From assembly GCA_009667805.1 (NCBI GenBank), contig CM019063.1:196892954-196956953 (forward strand): DNA of 64,000 bases. The letters run 5' to 3'. Below, piece after piece: positions 36,001 through 48,000 of this stretch. Both the position numbers and the translations under genes were made by a program. The notes under the pieces are model-generated. The model had not been told where the DNA came from and did no database searches. It was given only the letters and a program-made list of their open reading frames with translations. The DNA is from Leptobrachium leishanense (lineage: Eukaryota; Chordata; Amphibia; Anura; Megophryidae). How positions within the stretch are numbered: position 1 is the first letter of the stretch; each line of letters begins with the position of its first letter.

Positions 36001-39000
36001 CTCTGCAGATGAACCAGGGCTTCTCCAGGAGGATGTCTTGGAGCGTTGGATCTTGCCTGAATATGGGCCAATACTTTTTACAGCTTTTCTTGTATGTTTA
36101 TTTTGTTCATTGCATGTAAATATGAACAGTGCCTCTGGTTTACTCGTATTCCCATCTTTGTCTTTATATTTCAAAAGTTCCTTTCTTTCCCTGTTTCGTA
36201 TCTCTTCCTTAGTTAGTAGGCTGGATCGTTCGTACCCCTTGTCTTCAAAGGCTGCTTGCAATCGTTCAGCTTGTCCATCATAGTCCGTGGTGTGTACAAT
36301 TTCTCCTGACCCTTAGGAATAGGCTCTTTGGTACTCCTTCCAGCCACCTCGAGGTGGCAGTTGGTTTTCTCAATTTTATAGCTGTTGCAATTAACTAATT
36401 GAGACTATCCGATTTCCTTCTGGATGTCCAAGAAATAGACTTCCTGACTCGGTTTGTGTAGCGTATGTTTTCATTCTTAATGTTAAAGTCATTGAGGAAA
36501 GTTCTGAGTTTATCCTATTTTCCCTTACTTTCCTGACGAGACCATCACTCAGCCTTGTAAAGGTTGGCGCAGCTGGGTACAAACTTCGTTCCCATGGAAT
36601 ATTCCCTTGATTTGTAGAACGAATTCCTTGTTAACCATACTTACGAGGTACTGTTTTTTTGTTCCTTCCAGTATGTACTCTATTTCTTGTATTTTGCCAA
36701 ATCTTTCTAAGGTGGATCTGATGGCTGTTATGTCTTCTAGGTGCAGTATATTACTATACAAAGATCTGACATCACTGGTTACCAAAATGTAGTTTTTTTT
36801 TTTTTATATGTACAATAGGATAATATATTCCATCCAACTAAACTTTAGGTCTGTTAATCAGTAAAAGGACATCATTTACAAAGGCATTAACACGACAGGT
36901 GTATACAATGTATCCTTACAATTGCCAAGATACATGTGCACCATACAAATACAGGAGTTCCAGGATGACACCAACACAACTGGTAGCAGTGGAGGTACAC
37001 TGAAAGACTGGCGATGGAGCGATCCAAAGATGACATCACCAACTAAGGATGGCTCACTCTCTCCTAGGAGATGTATCGTGCAAGCACAGTGAGGGTGGAT
37101 CAAAAGTGAAACTCCTGTTTTTTTTAAACTTTCGGAAACTGAACACAATGAAGGTAATTCAACTGAAGCCGGTCAGACTGGCTCGTTTTGGAGGACCACA
37201 ACTTATACTGAGAACGTTATAAACAATAGCTCCTTGTCAAAGACTATTTGCATTGCGAACCCACCATTGGAGTTAACTCCATCCCAAAGCTATAGCCCAC
37301 CAGACCCATTGGAAGTAGGATCCTAATCCTTAAAAGGCATCTGGAGACCACCCCATAGGAGAAACAGGAGCTGAAAGAGCAGAGAAACACCACAAAATGA
37401 ACAAGAACACACCCTTCTGCAGAATCTGTACCCAGTTTTACCAGACTTGCCAGAATAGACTGCAGTAAAGCAAACACCACCTTGCTTATTGTCTCTTTAC
37501 TCAGAGGAACAAAGACACCCTGATATTCAGCAGCGGAACAGACGAGCAAAGACTAAACTCTTACTGTGCATCGTCTTTAAATGATTTTGTTTCACTGCAG
37601 GCAATTCCATACCATGGACACTAGGTTGTGTTCTTGGCACAAAATTGCACTGCAAATTTAATTCTAAGGACTTAAAGCTATAACAACTTCTTGCACTTGT
37701 GAACTCTAAGGTGAAAAGTAATAGTGACCTGAATACTTGGCATTTGTATATACCCTTTAGTAAAACCTTACACGAATCTTGCATAAACCTGCCTTGATTG
37801 AATGTGTAGCGCCACACAAAGGAACCCTCCCATTACAGTACCCCAGCTACTGTAGAGACGGTGAAGGAAAAATCCATACACAGGGAGAAAGGGGGCCAAC
37901 CAAGAAAAGCAGACACGGCAAGAACCAGTAAAGCGAGAAAGCAGGGCCACCAAGGAAAGGTGCAGTGAGGGACTTTTGGGTGAGACTGAGCATGTAAACT
38001 GAAAGCACGTCAAGTGTTTTGCTTTCACAGTTGCAGAGATGCTAATATTCCGTTCCTCCGTTCCTCAGTTCCCCAGTCTGCAGTCCTGAGCGTCCACCGC
38101 TTGTTAGTTCATACAGTCACAGGTATTTGTAAAGCCAGAAGTTCTGTAGCGCTGTACAATGGGAGAGGCCAAATAAAATGTCCATAAATTAAATGCACAA
38201 CAGTAGTATCCTGCCCAAGAGCTTGCAATTTGAAGGGTGACTCACTAGGTGAGGGTAATGGCTGAGTATGAGGTAGTGGGGGGGCTGTGGACGAGATTGA
38301 GCATGAAATGTAGTTCATGTGGAGTAGTGGGCAGGGATTATTCAGAAAATAGGAGCTGAAGGAATGTCCCTAGCTGAAGGGCATTGCCAAAGATGAAATT
38401 TGAGTCTAAAGCCAAATGAGCCATTTTTACACTAGACTTTTTATTCTGTCTATAGGTTTGAAAGTTTTGTAAATTTAAATTTCTAGACCTCACTTTTGTG
38501 GCATTGTTTCTTTCATTCCTCTGGTCCTTTTGTAGCTATATATACAGTAAAGCATTCGGCTTGTTCACCATTATCCCGAAGCCTGATGCCTCAATTCCTA
38601 TTGGACAGAGAAACGGACTCAGTACGTTAGATATTGCAAAAATCAATGACCTCTACCGCTGTGGTGAGTTGTTTACTTGATAACATTTTTGTAGCCAATT
38701 TAACTTGCTGCAAACAAGTTTTGAGTAAAACCAGACCTCAAATATCCATGGGTAGGATAATCCTGTGAAATGGTCAGTTTGAAAAAAGCAGTTATGGGAA
38801 CTTCTGTAGTCAATGGTGGAAAGCAATGGCTGGGGTAAACTGATCTTAGGAACTTAATGGGTCATCTAATGACAGGATTTCCCCACTGTAGGATTATTAG
38901 TGAGGAAATCTTGACTATTGGGTCTATGTACATGCAACTAGTTTGTCAGTCAACTTGTACTATATTTTTTTTTTTTGTCAGAACATTCATACTATTCCTA

Positions 39001-42000
39001 GCGAGGCAAACCTGTAAATGCCTCAGCGCAGTTAATTGTAACGTTCAAGTAATTAAGATTTCTAACATGCAGCTTCATATTTTCATATAGATATCTGTGC
39101 AACACTACTTCCTGATGCCAACGGAACAGTGACTTCAGAAAACTACCCAGATGCATACCCCAATAACTACAATTGTGTTTGGCTGATTCGCGTTCCTTAT
39201 GGGCAGGTAATCTAATAGACCTCAGTAAAATCTCAGAATACAAACATTTGTACTTCTAAAATCTGTACCCAGATTTCTGTATCCTTCAAACTTGGAATAT
39301 TGGAGGGGTCTGCCCTACATGGCAGTTGTAAAAATTTCAGGCCTGCAATTTGGTTGTTTTTAAAACCAATATCCTGATGGAGTGTTAAAGATATGAATAT
39401 ACTACCTGTGGGAATGCTTAAAGCTTGACTTTTAATGAAATCAAATTGCTTTGCTCTAGCAAAGTTTAAGGGCATGCTTCACAACACTACTGAAATATAA
39501 AATCCAGACACCTTCACTGTGTATGAAATAGTGGTCAAAAAGCAGTCGGCGTGTTGTCTGGCCAAACTGGGTATGCCATCATTTAGCTGCCATACAGCAT
39601 AATGAGCTGGTAACAATAGTATCAAGGCCCACTAGTCTTAACTAGAGATTGATTTCTATACTTGGTCCCTAGCTCAACCAGTACTCAAGTGTTTCCCCTG
39701 TGAAGGTTCATCAGTGCTCAACTAAAATGATGCTCCTTAACTCCGTTTAGGGTACACCTCTCAAGTAACCAATGGACACCCACATCATTGTATCAGAGAA
39801 TGGCAATGCAAGTCACCAATCCCCCTTATTTCCTGTTGACGTAAACTTAGGTTACAATAACAAAAAATCAGATGTGTACTGAGTGGCAGTTAGATCCACC
39901 AATCTGTCTTGTTGTTGGTTGGTATAGTAACGGCAGAGCTTGTTGGAAAATGCCCCTTTAATATTGCATCCACAGCGATGGAAGGGAAAAATACACTCAG
40001 CTTATCTGGACTATAACCAAATGCTGCACACTTCTCTATGCTCGTCAGTTGAAATTAACCCAATGTAATCACAGTTCAAAGTAAAAGTTGTGTAAAGTCA
40101 TATTAAAAACTTACCATCATACAGGTTCCTGTAAAAGATATCAAAAATGAACCAAATTGTCATTAAAATGTTTTTTTTCTAGTTGGACTATTTGGAGAAC
40201 TGGTTCAATATTTTAACACAACATTTTGTGCCAACAAATTCAGCAGTGCTGTACAAGGTGCAATGGGTAAAGACAGGACAATTCTGCAACATACAGGCAG
40301 CTGGTCAGTATTCCTGCCAGCAGATACAGGAGGGCCCTATTCCCATGGGAATTTACAATCTAGGTGGGTGAGGGATTAGAAACAGGGGACTGCAGGGAGA
40401 GGTGAGGACTGTTTTTGGGTCAGATTTCTTGTTAGAGTTGGGTGGTAGGGTTCCATAACACATGGTTTTTATAACCTCGTAAACCAAATTTGGTTTAACC
40501 CCAATTGGGTGATATACAGATGAGAATACTATTCAGTTTGGTTATATACATGCCATAATATATAGATAAGATGGGGACACAATGCATGTTCACGAATTCT
40601 GAATTCTAAAGTGAGGTGCCATAAACAATGATGGGGTCTTTATTCTATGAATTAGAAACTGGAGATGACAGTCATAGAAAATAAACTAAGGGATCAAAAT
40701 GTCTCAATTAAAACACTATCTCCATATGAGGGCTTTTAAAAACTGAGGGTACAATGTCTGATATTAAAGTCTTCAGACCTTGGATAGAGTTGAGTTTTAA
40801 ATCCAAAATGATTCCCTTTGACACAACCTTTCTGGGGCCCAGACACTTGTCTTGAAACGAATGTGATGGGTCAGTTATGCTTGTAACATGTCTAGAGGTG
40901 TTTCTAGATTATGCACAGAATTGACATGTTGAAAGCAATGCTTAAATTGCTGGATGGTTTTTCCAACATATTGGACACCACAAACGCACGTGATCAAATA
41001 CAACACAACTATATTCCTTTAACAATTGTTTAATGTCATACTTTCCCTTTACTCAAGTTGTTTTTGGGTTTTTTTTGCAATGCAATCCTAAATTTATAAA
41101 CTCTTTTCAGGTTAGATTAAATTTCAATGTGTTTGATCTGGAGGCTTCGGACAGCTGCTCTTCTGTCCATATGCAAATTTTTGATGGACCAAGTAATAAA
41201 TCTCAAGTCTTGTTGGGAAAGACTTGTGGTGCAGCACTGATACCACGCATGATTTCCTCATCAAACCAGGTGTTCATAGTGTTTGTCGCTAATGGGGCTG
41301 TAACTGGAAAAGGTTTCAACATCACCTATGACTCAGGTAATTTCTAACACTCCCACTGCTGAACTTTCACCCAATGTGTTGGTAACTTTCACCATTGTGA
41401 CTGACTCCTATAATACAAATTGTAGCATTTTAATTTTTAAACCTAGAAACCTATCAGCAGAACCTTTTGGCCCATCTAGTCTGCCCAATTACATGGATAC
41501 TTAACCTGGATTTATGTTTTGTTTAGGATAGCCTTAGGCCTATCCCATGCTTGCTTAAATTCAATTACTGTTGAATTACTAAAATGTAGAAAGTCCCTTT
41601 TTTATTTTGACTACAGATGTAGCCTCCCTTATGTCTCAACGTTTCCTTTGCAGTACCATGTGGAGGTGTTTTCTATGCCCCTGCAGGGAACTTTACCTCT
41701 CCTGCGTACCCAAAGTATGCTCCGAAGATGCAGTGTAAATGGACGATATCTGCTGCCCCTGAATACAAGGTATGATTGTGCAACAAATTGTACTTGTTAC
41801 ATTCTAAAGGGTTCTTCAAAGGGAGCCGGTCACGTACCAGGCTGGGGTGCCTGGCAGCATCGTCCTCACTGGCTGGGTGCCAAGTGAAGAGGTGAAACAC
41901 AGTGGCCTTGTAAGACACCAGGGGCGGACCCTGGCACACTGACAGTGCCGCCAAGTTTTAATCCACAGGCAATGCAGATCCTCATTGCCCTGATGTGGTT

Positions 42001-45000
42001 TCTCATTTCCTCAGTGCTCTATGTTTATATAGAATTCATGCTCTGCCATACTGACCCTTGGCAAATGGCTTACTGATACACTCAGGATGTCAAAGCCAGG
42101 GGTCAAATATGCCAATCTGTATTTTCTGTGCTTTTTACTAGCAGTGTAGTTGCATCCCAACCAATTTGGAGGGAAAGGATAGTCGTGCTGAATACAAGGA
42201 TCAAATACCGAGTTCTGGTAGGGAACATGACTTTACATCAGGGCCATGGATCCTGCAGACCTATCCTCTCTTCCCTTGCAGGAAGAGCAAGGCCATAGGA
42301 TCAGATTGCTCAGGCCTTGCATGCTCTGCTGAACCAGCTAGGTAGAGCCTCCAGTTACCACACCAGTAACTGTCAGCTGGTAAAGCTATAGCAGATGTAC
42401 TAACCACCATTTACACATTACTACGCCTATACATTTTGACAGAACCCCTGGTGATTGTAGGGGTTTCTTGATTCAAGTTGACATTCATGTTGACCTTAAT
42501 CCTGGTATGTGCCACTCTGACAAATCTAAGGTTGGGTTTCTTAACCACTTATCTACAAAGTTTTGGCTTGGGAAACCCCGCTGTGGGAAAATTAAATCTG
42601 ACTATGAAGCCTTTGTCTAAATTTAAAACTGCTGGTAGAGCTCTCTTCAGAATCAGGCAGGGCAACAGTTTGACTACATTGCATTCAAAACTCTAGCCTG
42701 TCACGTGGACGAATAAGGCTCTGGCATTGGCCTTCATGGAAGGCTTATCTATGAAGTTGCCTGATACTCTGGAGGAATTATCTGAAAGGGCTCCCAGAGA
42801 GTTCGCAGAATATTGCCTCCTACTCCCAATGTCACCCCAACTGTTCAGGTACAACATGTAGCTGAAAACAACCCTGAGCCTATTCAGATTGTTCCTGTGA
42901 TAGCCCTGTATTACCAGAGTACTGTTTACAGAGGTTGTTTCTATTGTGGGATTCATAGGCATTTCAGAGGACGATGTACTAGGAGACCCAGAACATCCAA
43001 GGGATTGGGAAAAGATACAGCCGACGGTTCTGACAGTCATGCCCAACATTTGTCTCATCTCCCTAGCCTGGGAGACCTCCATAATTCATACCAGTGTTTA
43101 TTGACTCAGCAGCAGGGAATTTTCTTAATTAGGCCTTTGCTTACACCAATTCTTTTCCACTAGTAGAGACACCACTTTTTGTAGAGGCCATTGATGGGAA
43201 AACCTCTCAGCCCAGGGTTTCTTATACTATTTGTCTCACTACAGGGGTACTTCATCAGACTACCATTCCAGGTCATTGAATCACCGTCAGGTGGTTTTGG
43301 GTTTTCCCTGGCTGATTTAAGAATCCCTACCTGGATTGGGAGAAGGGCGATTACAGCTTGTAATTCCTGTTGGGCAGTGTCTCCCATACTGCCGCCACTA
43401 GTCTCAATGTACCCACTGCTCCCCCTTTATCTACCAAGGTACCTGAATGGTGCAAGAATCTAAGGCAGGTTTTTGACAACTAATTGTGTTGCAACCACAA
43501 GACCTTACAACTGCTATTGATCTGCTCCCCGGTACCAGGGTCCCGGGTCATTATCCTTTTGTCTCAAAGAAAATGACATAATGGAGGAAATATATAGAAG
43601 GGAGAATCTGGCCAAAGGCTTTATACGGCGCTCTTGTCCTGCTGGGGCTGGATTCTTGTGCCCAAAAAAAGACTTGCATCCTATAGATTGCGGTTTGTGA
43701 TGGGGTTTAAACCCCTGTAATGTGTATAACACTCCTACCAGAATTGTTTGTTTACATCTTAGCACCCCTTAACCTAGCAAAGGGGTGCCTATAACTTAGT
43801 CAGGCTCAGAATCTTATTATTCTTTATTTATAAAGCGCCAGCATATTCCGCAGCGCTAAAGGAAAACAGCTTTCAATACATGCAGTGGGCACTATGCATA
43901 TCTGATTCCCTATGGGTTATGCAATGCTCCAGCAGTATTCCAAAATGTTATGAACTGACTTTTTGCAGGTATTTGTCATTGTTTTGGATGATATCCTGAT
44001 TTATTCACCCAATACCAAATCTCACCGGTCAGGCCATTCTCAAAAGGTTGAACAGCATGTACTGCAAACTTGAGAAATATGTTTGACAAGGTACATTTTC
44101 TGGGATACGTGATCACACCAGAGGTTTTTCAGATGGATCTCTCTAAATTTTCTTCCTTTTAAGGATTGGCCATTGCCCCAGGGATTGAAAGCCATTCAGA
44201 TTTTTGGGGTATACTAATCCCTAATAGAAGGTTCATGAACTTCTCTTCGTACCTCTAACCTCCATAACCTAAAGGTGCTCAGAACCAAGGTGGACCCCCC
44301 CCCTTGCCTATACAGGCATTTGAATGCTCAAAACAGCCTTGTGGCGGGATGGAAGTCCACCTGCAGTCCTGCTCTCTGACCCCCCCCCCCTTGTCTGGCC
44401 CGACTAACAAGTGGCACAGCACTCGGCGTCTCGAGCAGCCTGGAGGATGAAATGGCATTGGTCCGGCGTCTGGAGAGATGGTGCGGTGTTGCCTTGGGGA
44501 TCCTGTTCCTGGGTTGAGTGATGCAGGAGACCGCTGAGTGTCTCCTGCAATAGTGATTGTAGCTCAGACACCAGACGCGGCTGTATGCTTTAAAACAGTG
44601 AATTGAATTTTATGGGTTTCAACAGGGTCAGTTATACAACTTCACACAGATTACCAACTCCCCCACCCACACAACCAGCACTGATTGGCTCCTTTCCCAG
44701 CCTCCTGTTCCCTTTCAGCCTTCCCATTGTCCAGGGATTAGGCAGATGAGGTCTTGGAAAAGCCTCCAATCCTCTGGCCTGCTGCATCCTCCATTTTGGG
44801 GCATGAGATCCTTTGTTCTGTGAAACCATGCTGGGATGAGCAAAATGGCGACGGGGAAAAAACAGTTTCTTTCATACTTTTACAGTCACATCATACATTG
44901 TACATTTTCATTACATTACACCAATAAAACCACATCTAGCAATTAAAATAAGAGGTCCATAGGCTCACACGCAAAACGAAAACAGGAAAAATGGTCTTTA

Positions 45001-48000
45001 AAAAGGGTTCAGTCTTTAGTCCTGTGGCTCGCTGAAAAGAGCTCTCATGTCCATTCCGTGACAAGCCTTCACTACTGCACTAGACACCCAGACCCAAGAC
45101 TAACCACCTGATGAAGTGGATGCTTCTGAAATTGGCAAGTCGAGACTATACAGCTTACTCCTGATAAGCCTCTACACCCTTGTGGGTTCTCTCAAATTGT
45201 CTCGGGCTGAAATGAATTACATATATATCTCACGTTATTGGCTGTAGTGTCTGCTTTGGAGAAATCTGGTCTACATTCCTGTTGCGGTGATCAGATGGGA
45301 AGAGATTAAATGCTAGATAGGCGGTAGTTTTTGTCTAGCTTAATGTTTCAAGAACCAGGTCGATGTCAAAATGAAATTCCAGGCAGATGCCTGTCAAATT
45401 TGAATCCCAGGTGCAGAACCAAAATCCCACTGTTCCCACGGATCGAATCATTGCATCTGCCACTATTACTAACTCTTCTCTGTTCAGGCAGCCCAGGGAA
45501 CCTCCTGACCAATTTGTAACAGAAAACTAAGTTGATTAGGTTACAGCACAACAAAACATTCTGGTCATATGGGGATCTCAAACCATATTTTACACCAAGA
45601 CATGACAATGTGTGTGTGCAAGAAATAAAAGCCCTAAGAATATACCAGTGGGGTTGTTAGTCTTTACCTATTCCAGACAGACCTTTGACCCATATTTCAA
45701 TGGACTCTTATAGTGGACCTACCCAGATCCAAGGGTAATAGTTATCCTTAAGATTGTAGACCAGTTTCCTAGAATGGGGTACTTTGTTCCTCCTCACTAA
45801 GCTGCTCTCTGCTGCAGAACTTGTGCCCATATTTATTGCCAATGTGGTCAGGCTTCATGGTGAACCCCTTGAAATAATCTCCGATAGGGGCATTCAGTTT
45901 GTCCAAATTATGGAGGGCTATTGCAAAAAATGAGTGCAATTGGCATTCTCATCTGCATACCAATGGGACAGCTAGGAGCCAACCAAGGTCTTTTTAAATA
46001 TCTTTGCTGGTTTGTCTTCCAACACAACACTTGGTCTAACTTCTTACTGTAGGCTGAATATGCTCTTAACACCAGTAAGACTCCTGGTTACTCTCTTTGC
46101 GATAGATGGTTTTCATCCTCAATCCCTTCCCTGTTTCCAACCTTCACTCTGCCCACGTTGGACCATTTACAATCCCTACAAAGGACATGGGTTCAAATGA
46201 GAGATTAGAGTAAAACTAGGTTAAAAAAAAGCAACCTGGTTTACAATGTAGACGGTCTTATCTATGCGTCATATCTGCTTTTTGGTACCTACCATTAGGT
46301 TGACTCCACAATTTATAGGCCCTTAGGTCCTACGTTGCATCAATCCGGTCTCGTATGCTTTAGCTTTGCCATGTTCTCTTCAAAATGTGTTTCCTGTAAG
46401 TCTGCTTAAACCATTACTCTGCAGAGTTGTACCTCCTGTTAAGGGACATTCTTTTTTTTTTTTTTGGTATTCCAGGGGCTCTCACCTGGACTGGGTGGGT
46501 TTATGGACCAGAAGACCGGTCCTACTTATGGCTGGTGATAGATGAAAATAACAAACTTGCCCAGATTTGTGGCTGTTTCACCCTCATGCTGCAGGTCAGC
46601 CAGTACTGTCACATAGCACACTGGTGCACCATGCAGCATTGTACTCACTGGCCGTGGGACGCCTGGCACAGTGACGCAGCACCATCACGTTTAAAACCAC
46701 AGGCAATGCAGATCCTGACTGCACTGACATGGTTTCTCATTTCCTTGCAGCGCTGCTTCGAATTATATAATCTACATATTTTCACATTCTCTGGCAATCT
46801 GTTTTCTGTACTTTTTACTAGCATAGGGTAGTTGCGTACTGACTCGGAGGGAAAAGATGGTCAGACTGCATACAAGGGTCAGATGCAGAGTTCTGGTAGG
46901 GAACATGAGCTGATCATTCCACAAATCACCCTGAACAGCAAACATCCCCCATGCAGTGCAATTTGTGTAGTAACTTGGCTATTCAAAAAGTTGCAATTTG
47001 CCAAATATTGGCACATTGCCAGTGAAATTGCCACTGAAACTTACCTTTGCATGGCTGTTCGGCATTCTGGATAAGTTGACATGCCCAGATTTTAGGGATG
47101 TGCGTTTCGGGTTTCGAAATTTCCCGATTCGTGTCTTCGGATTCAGCCAAATTTTCTTATCAGATTGGACCCGAAAACCAACAGATCCGAAAAGTTTTCC
47201 GAGCCGAAACTAAAAATTTTCAGATTTTTCGAATGGACTTGATGTGTCAAATCAATTTATTTTTGTTCCATTCGTGATTTCGGTTCCATTTCGGTAATTC
47301 TGGACATCGTATATTTAACTAGCTGATTCTGTAAATTTTGTATTTGTAAATGCGTATCACTTGTGGCATTCGGGTCCGTTTAGCGTTTTTTAAATCGTTT
47401 TCATTTTTTTTTTTGTTTGGCTTTCATACCTTTTTTTTAATATGATTAAAGTTGTGAAATGTATGTTCATAAGAAAAATCTTTATTTAATAAAAAACACG
47501 ATAGAATCGCCAGAATTATCGTATCGACAGAATGAATTATAAAAAAAAGTAAACCATAGTTTACGTCAAAACAAATAGTTAGACACTTTGAAACGAGGAA
47601 CAGACTTTCCGAAAACGAAAATTTCCAAAATCACGAGTCGCTACAAAAAACGAGCAGTGACCCGAAAACACAAATGGTCGCTATTCCAAAAAAAATGGAT
47701 ACAAAAAAACAAGCTGAGCCGAATCGCAATTTTAAACATCCATACGAACCGAAAAAAAATCGGTGCACAAGTCTACCAGATTTTACTGGATTCGCTTGGT
47801 TTAAACTCCATATTTTTCAAGGTTAAATTTTGTTTCAACAGTTTATTGTAAAGTCAAACTTTTGGATTTTTGTAATGTATTCTGGATTTTTTGGCAACCT
47901 TTCTGACTTTTTATGGGACCGCTCAGATTTCTTTTCATCCATGCATATTGTAGAAGTTCCAGATTTACTTTACTACCCCTAGTCGAAGTCACTCAGCAAT

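Larger units (their letters stand above)
41815..46910 (+). mobile_element. Chromodomain Ty3/gypsy-type LTR retrotransposon, decayed
   Basis: The order is 5' LTR remnant, gag with zinc knuckle, reverse transcriptase, RNase H, integrase, chromodomain-like end and 3' LTR remnant, all on the + strand in intron 12. This is the chromovirus order. Many stops and frameshifts, an L2 tail (43812-43860) and a solo LTR (44340-45063) interrupt it. It is a fossil, and the sense orientation matches the host gene. Confidence 0.75.

Noticed and set aside
46427..46831. Open frame of 134 codons as a host gene or exon
   Set aside because: Its core is a chromodomain-like end of the gypsy polyprotein running into LTR sequence, not a separate gene.
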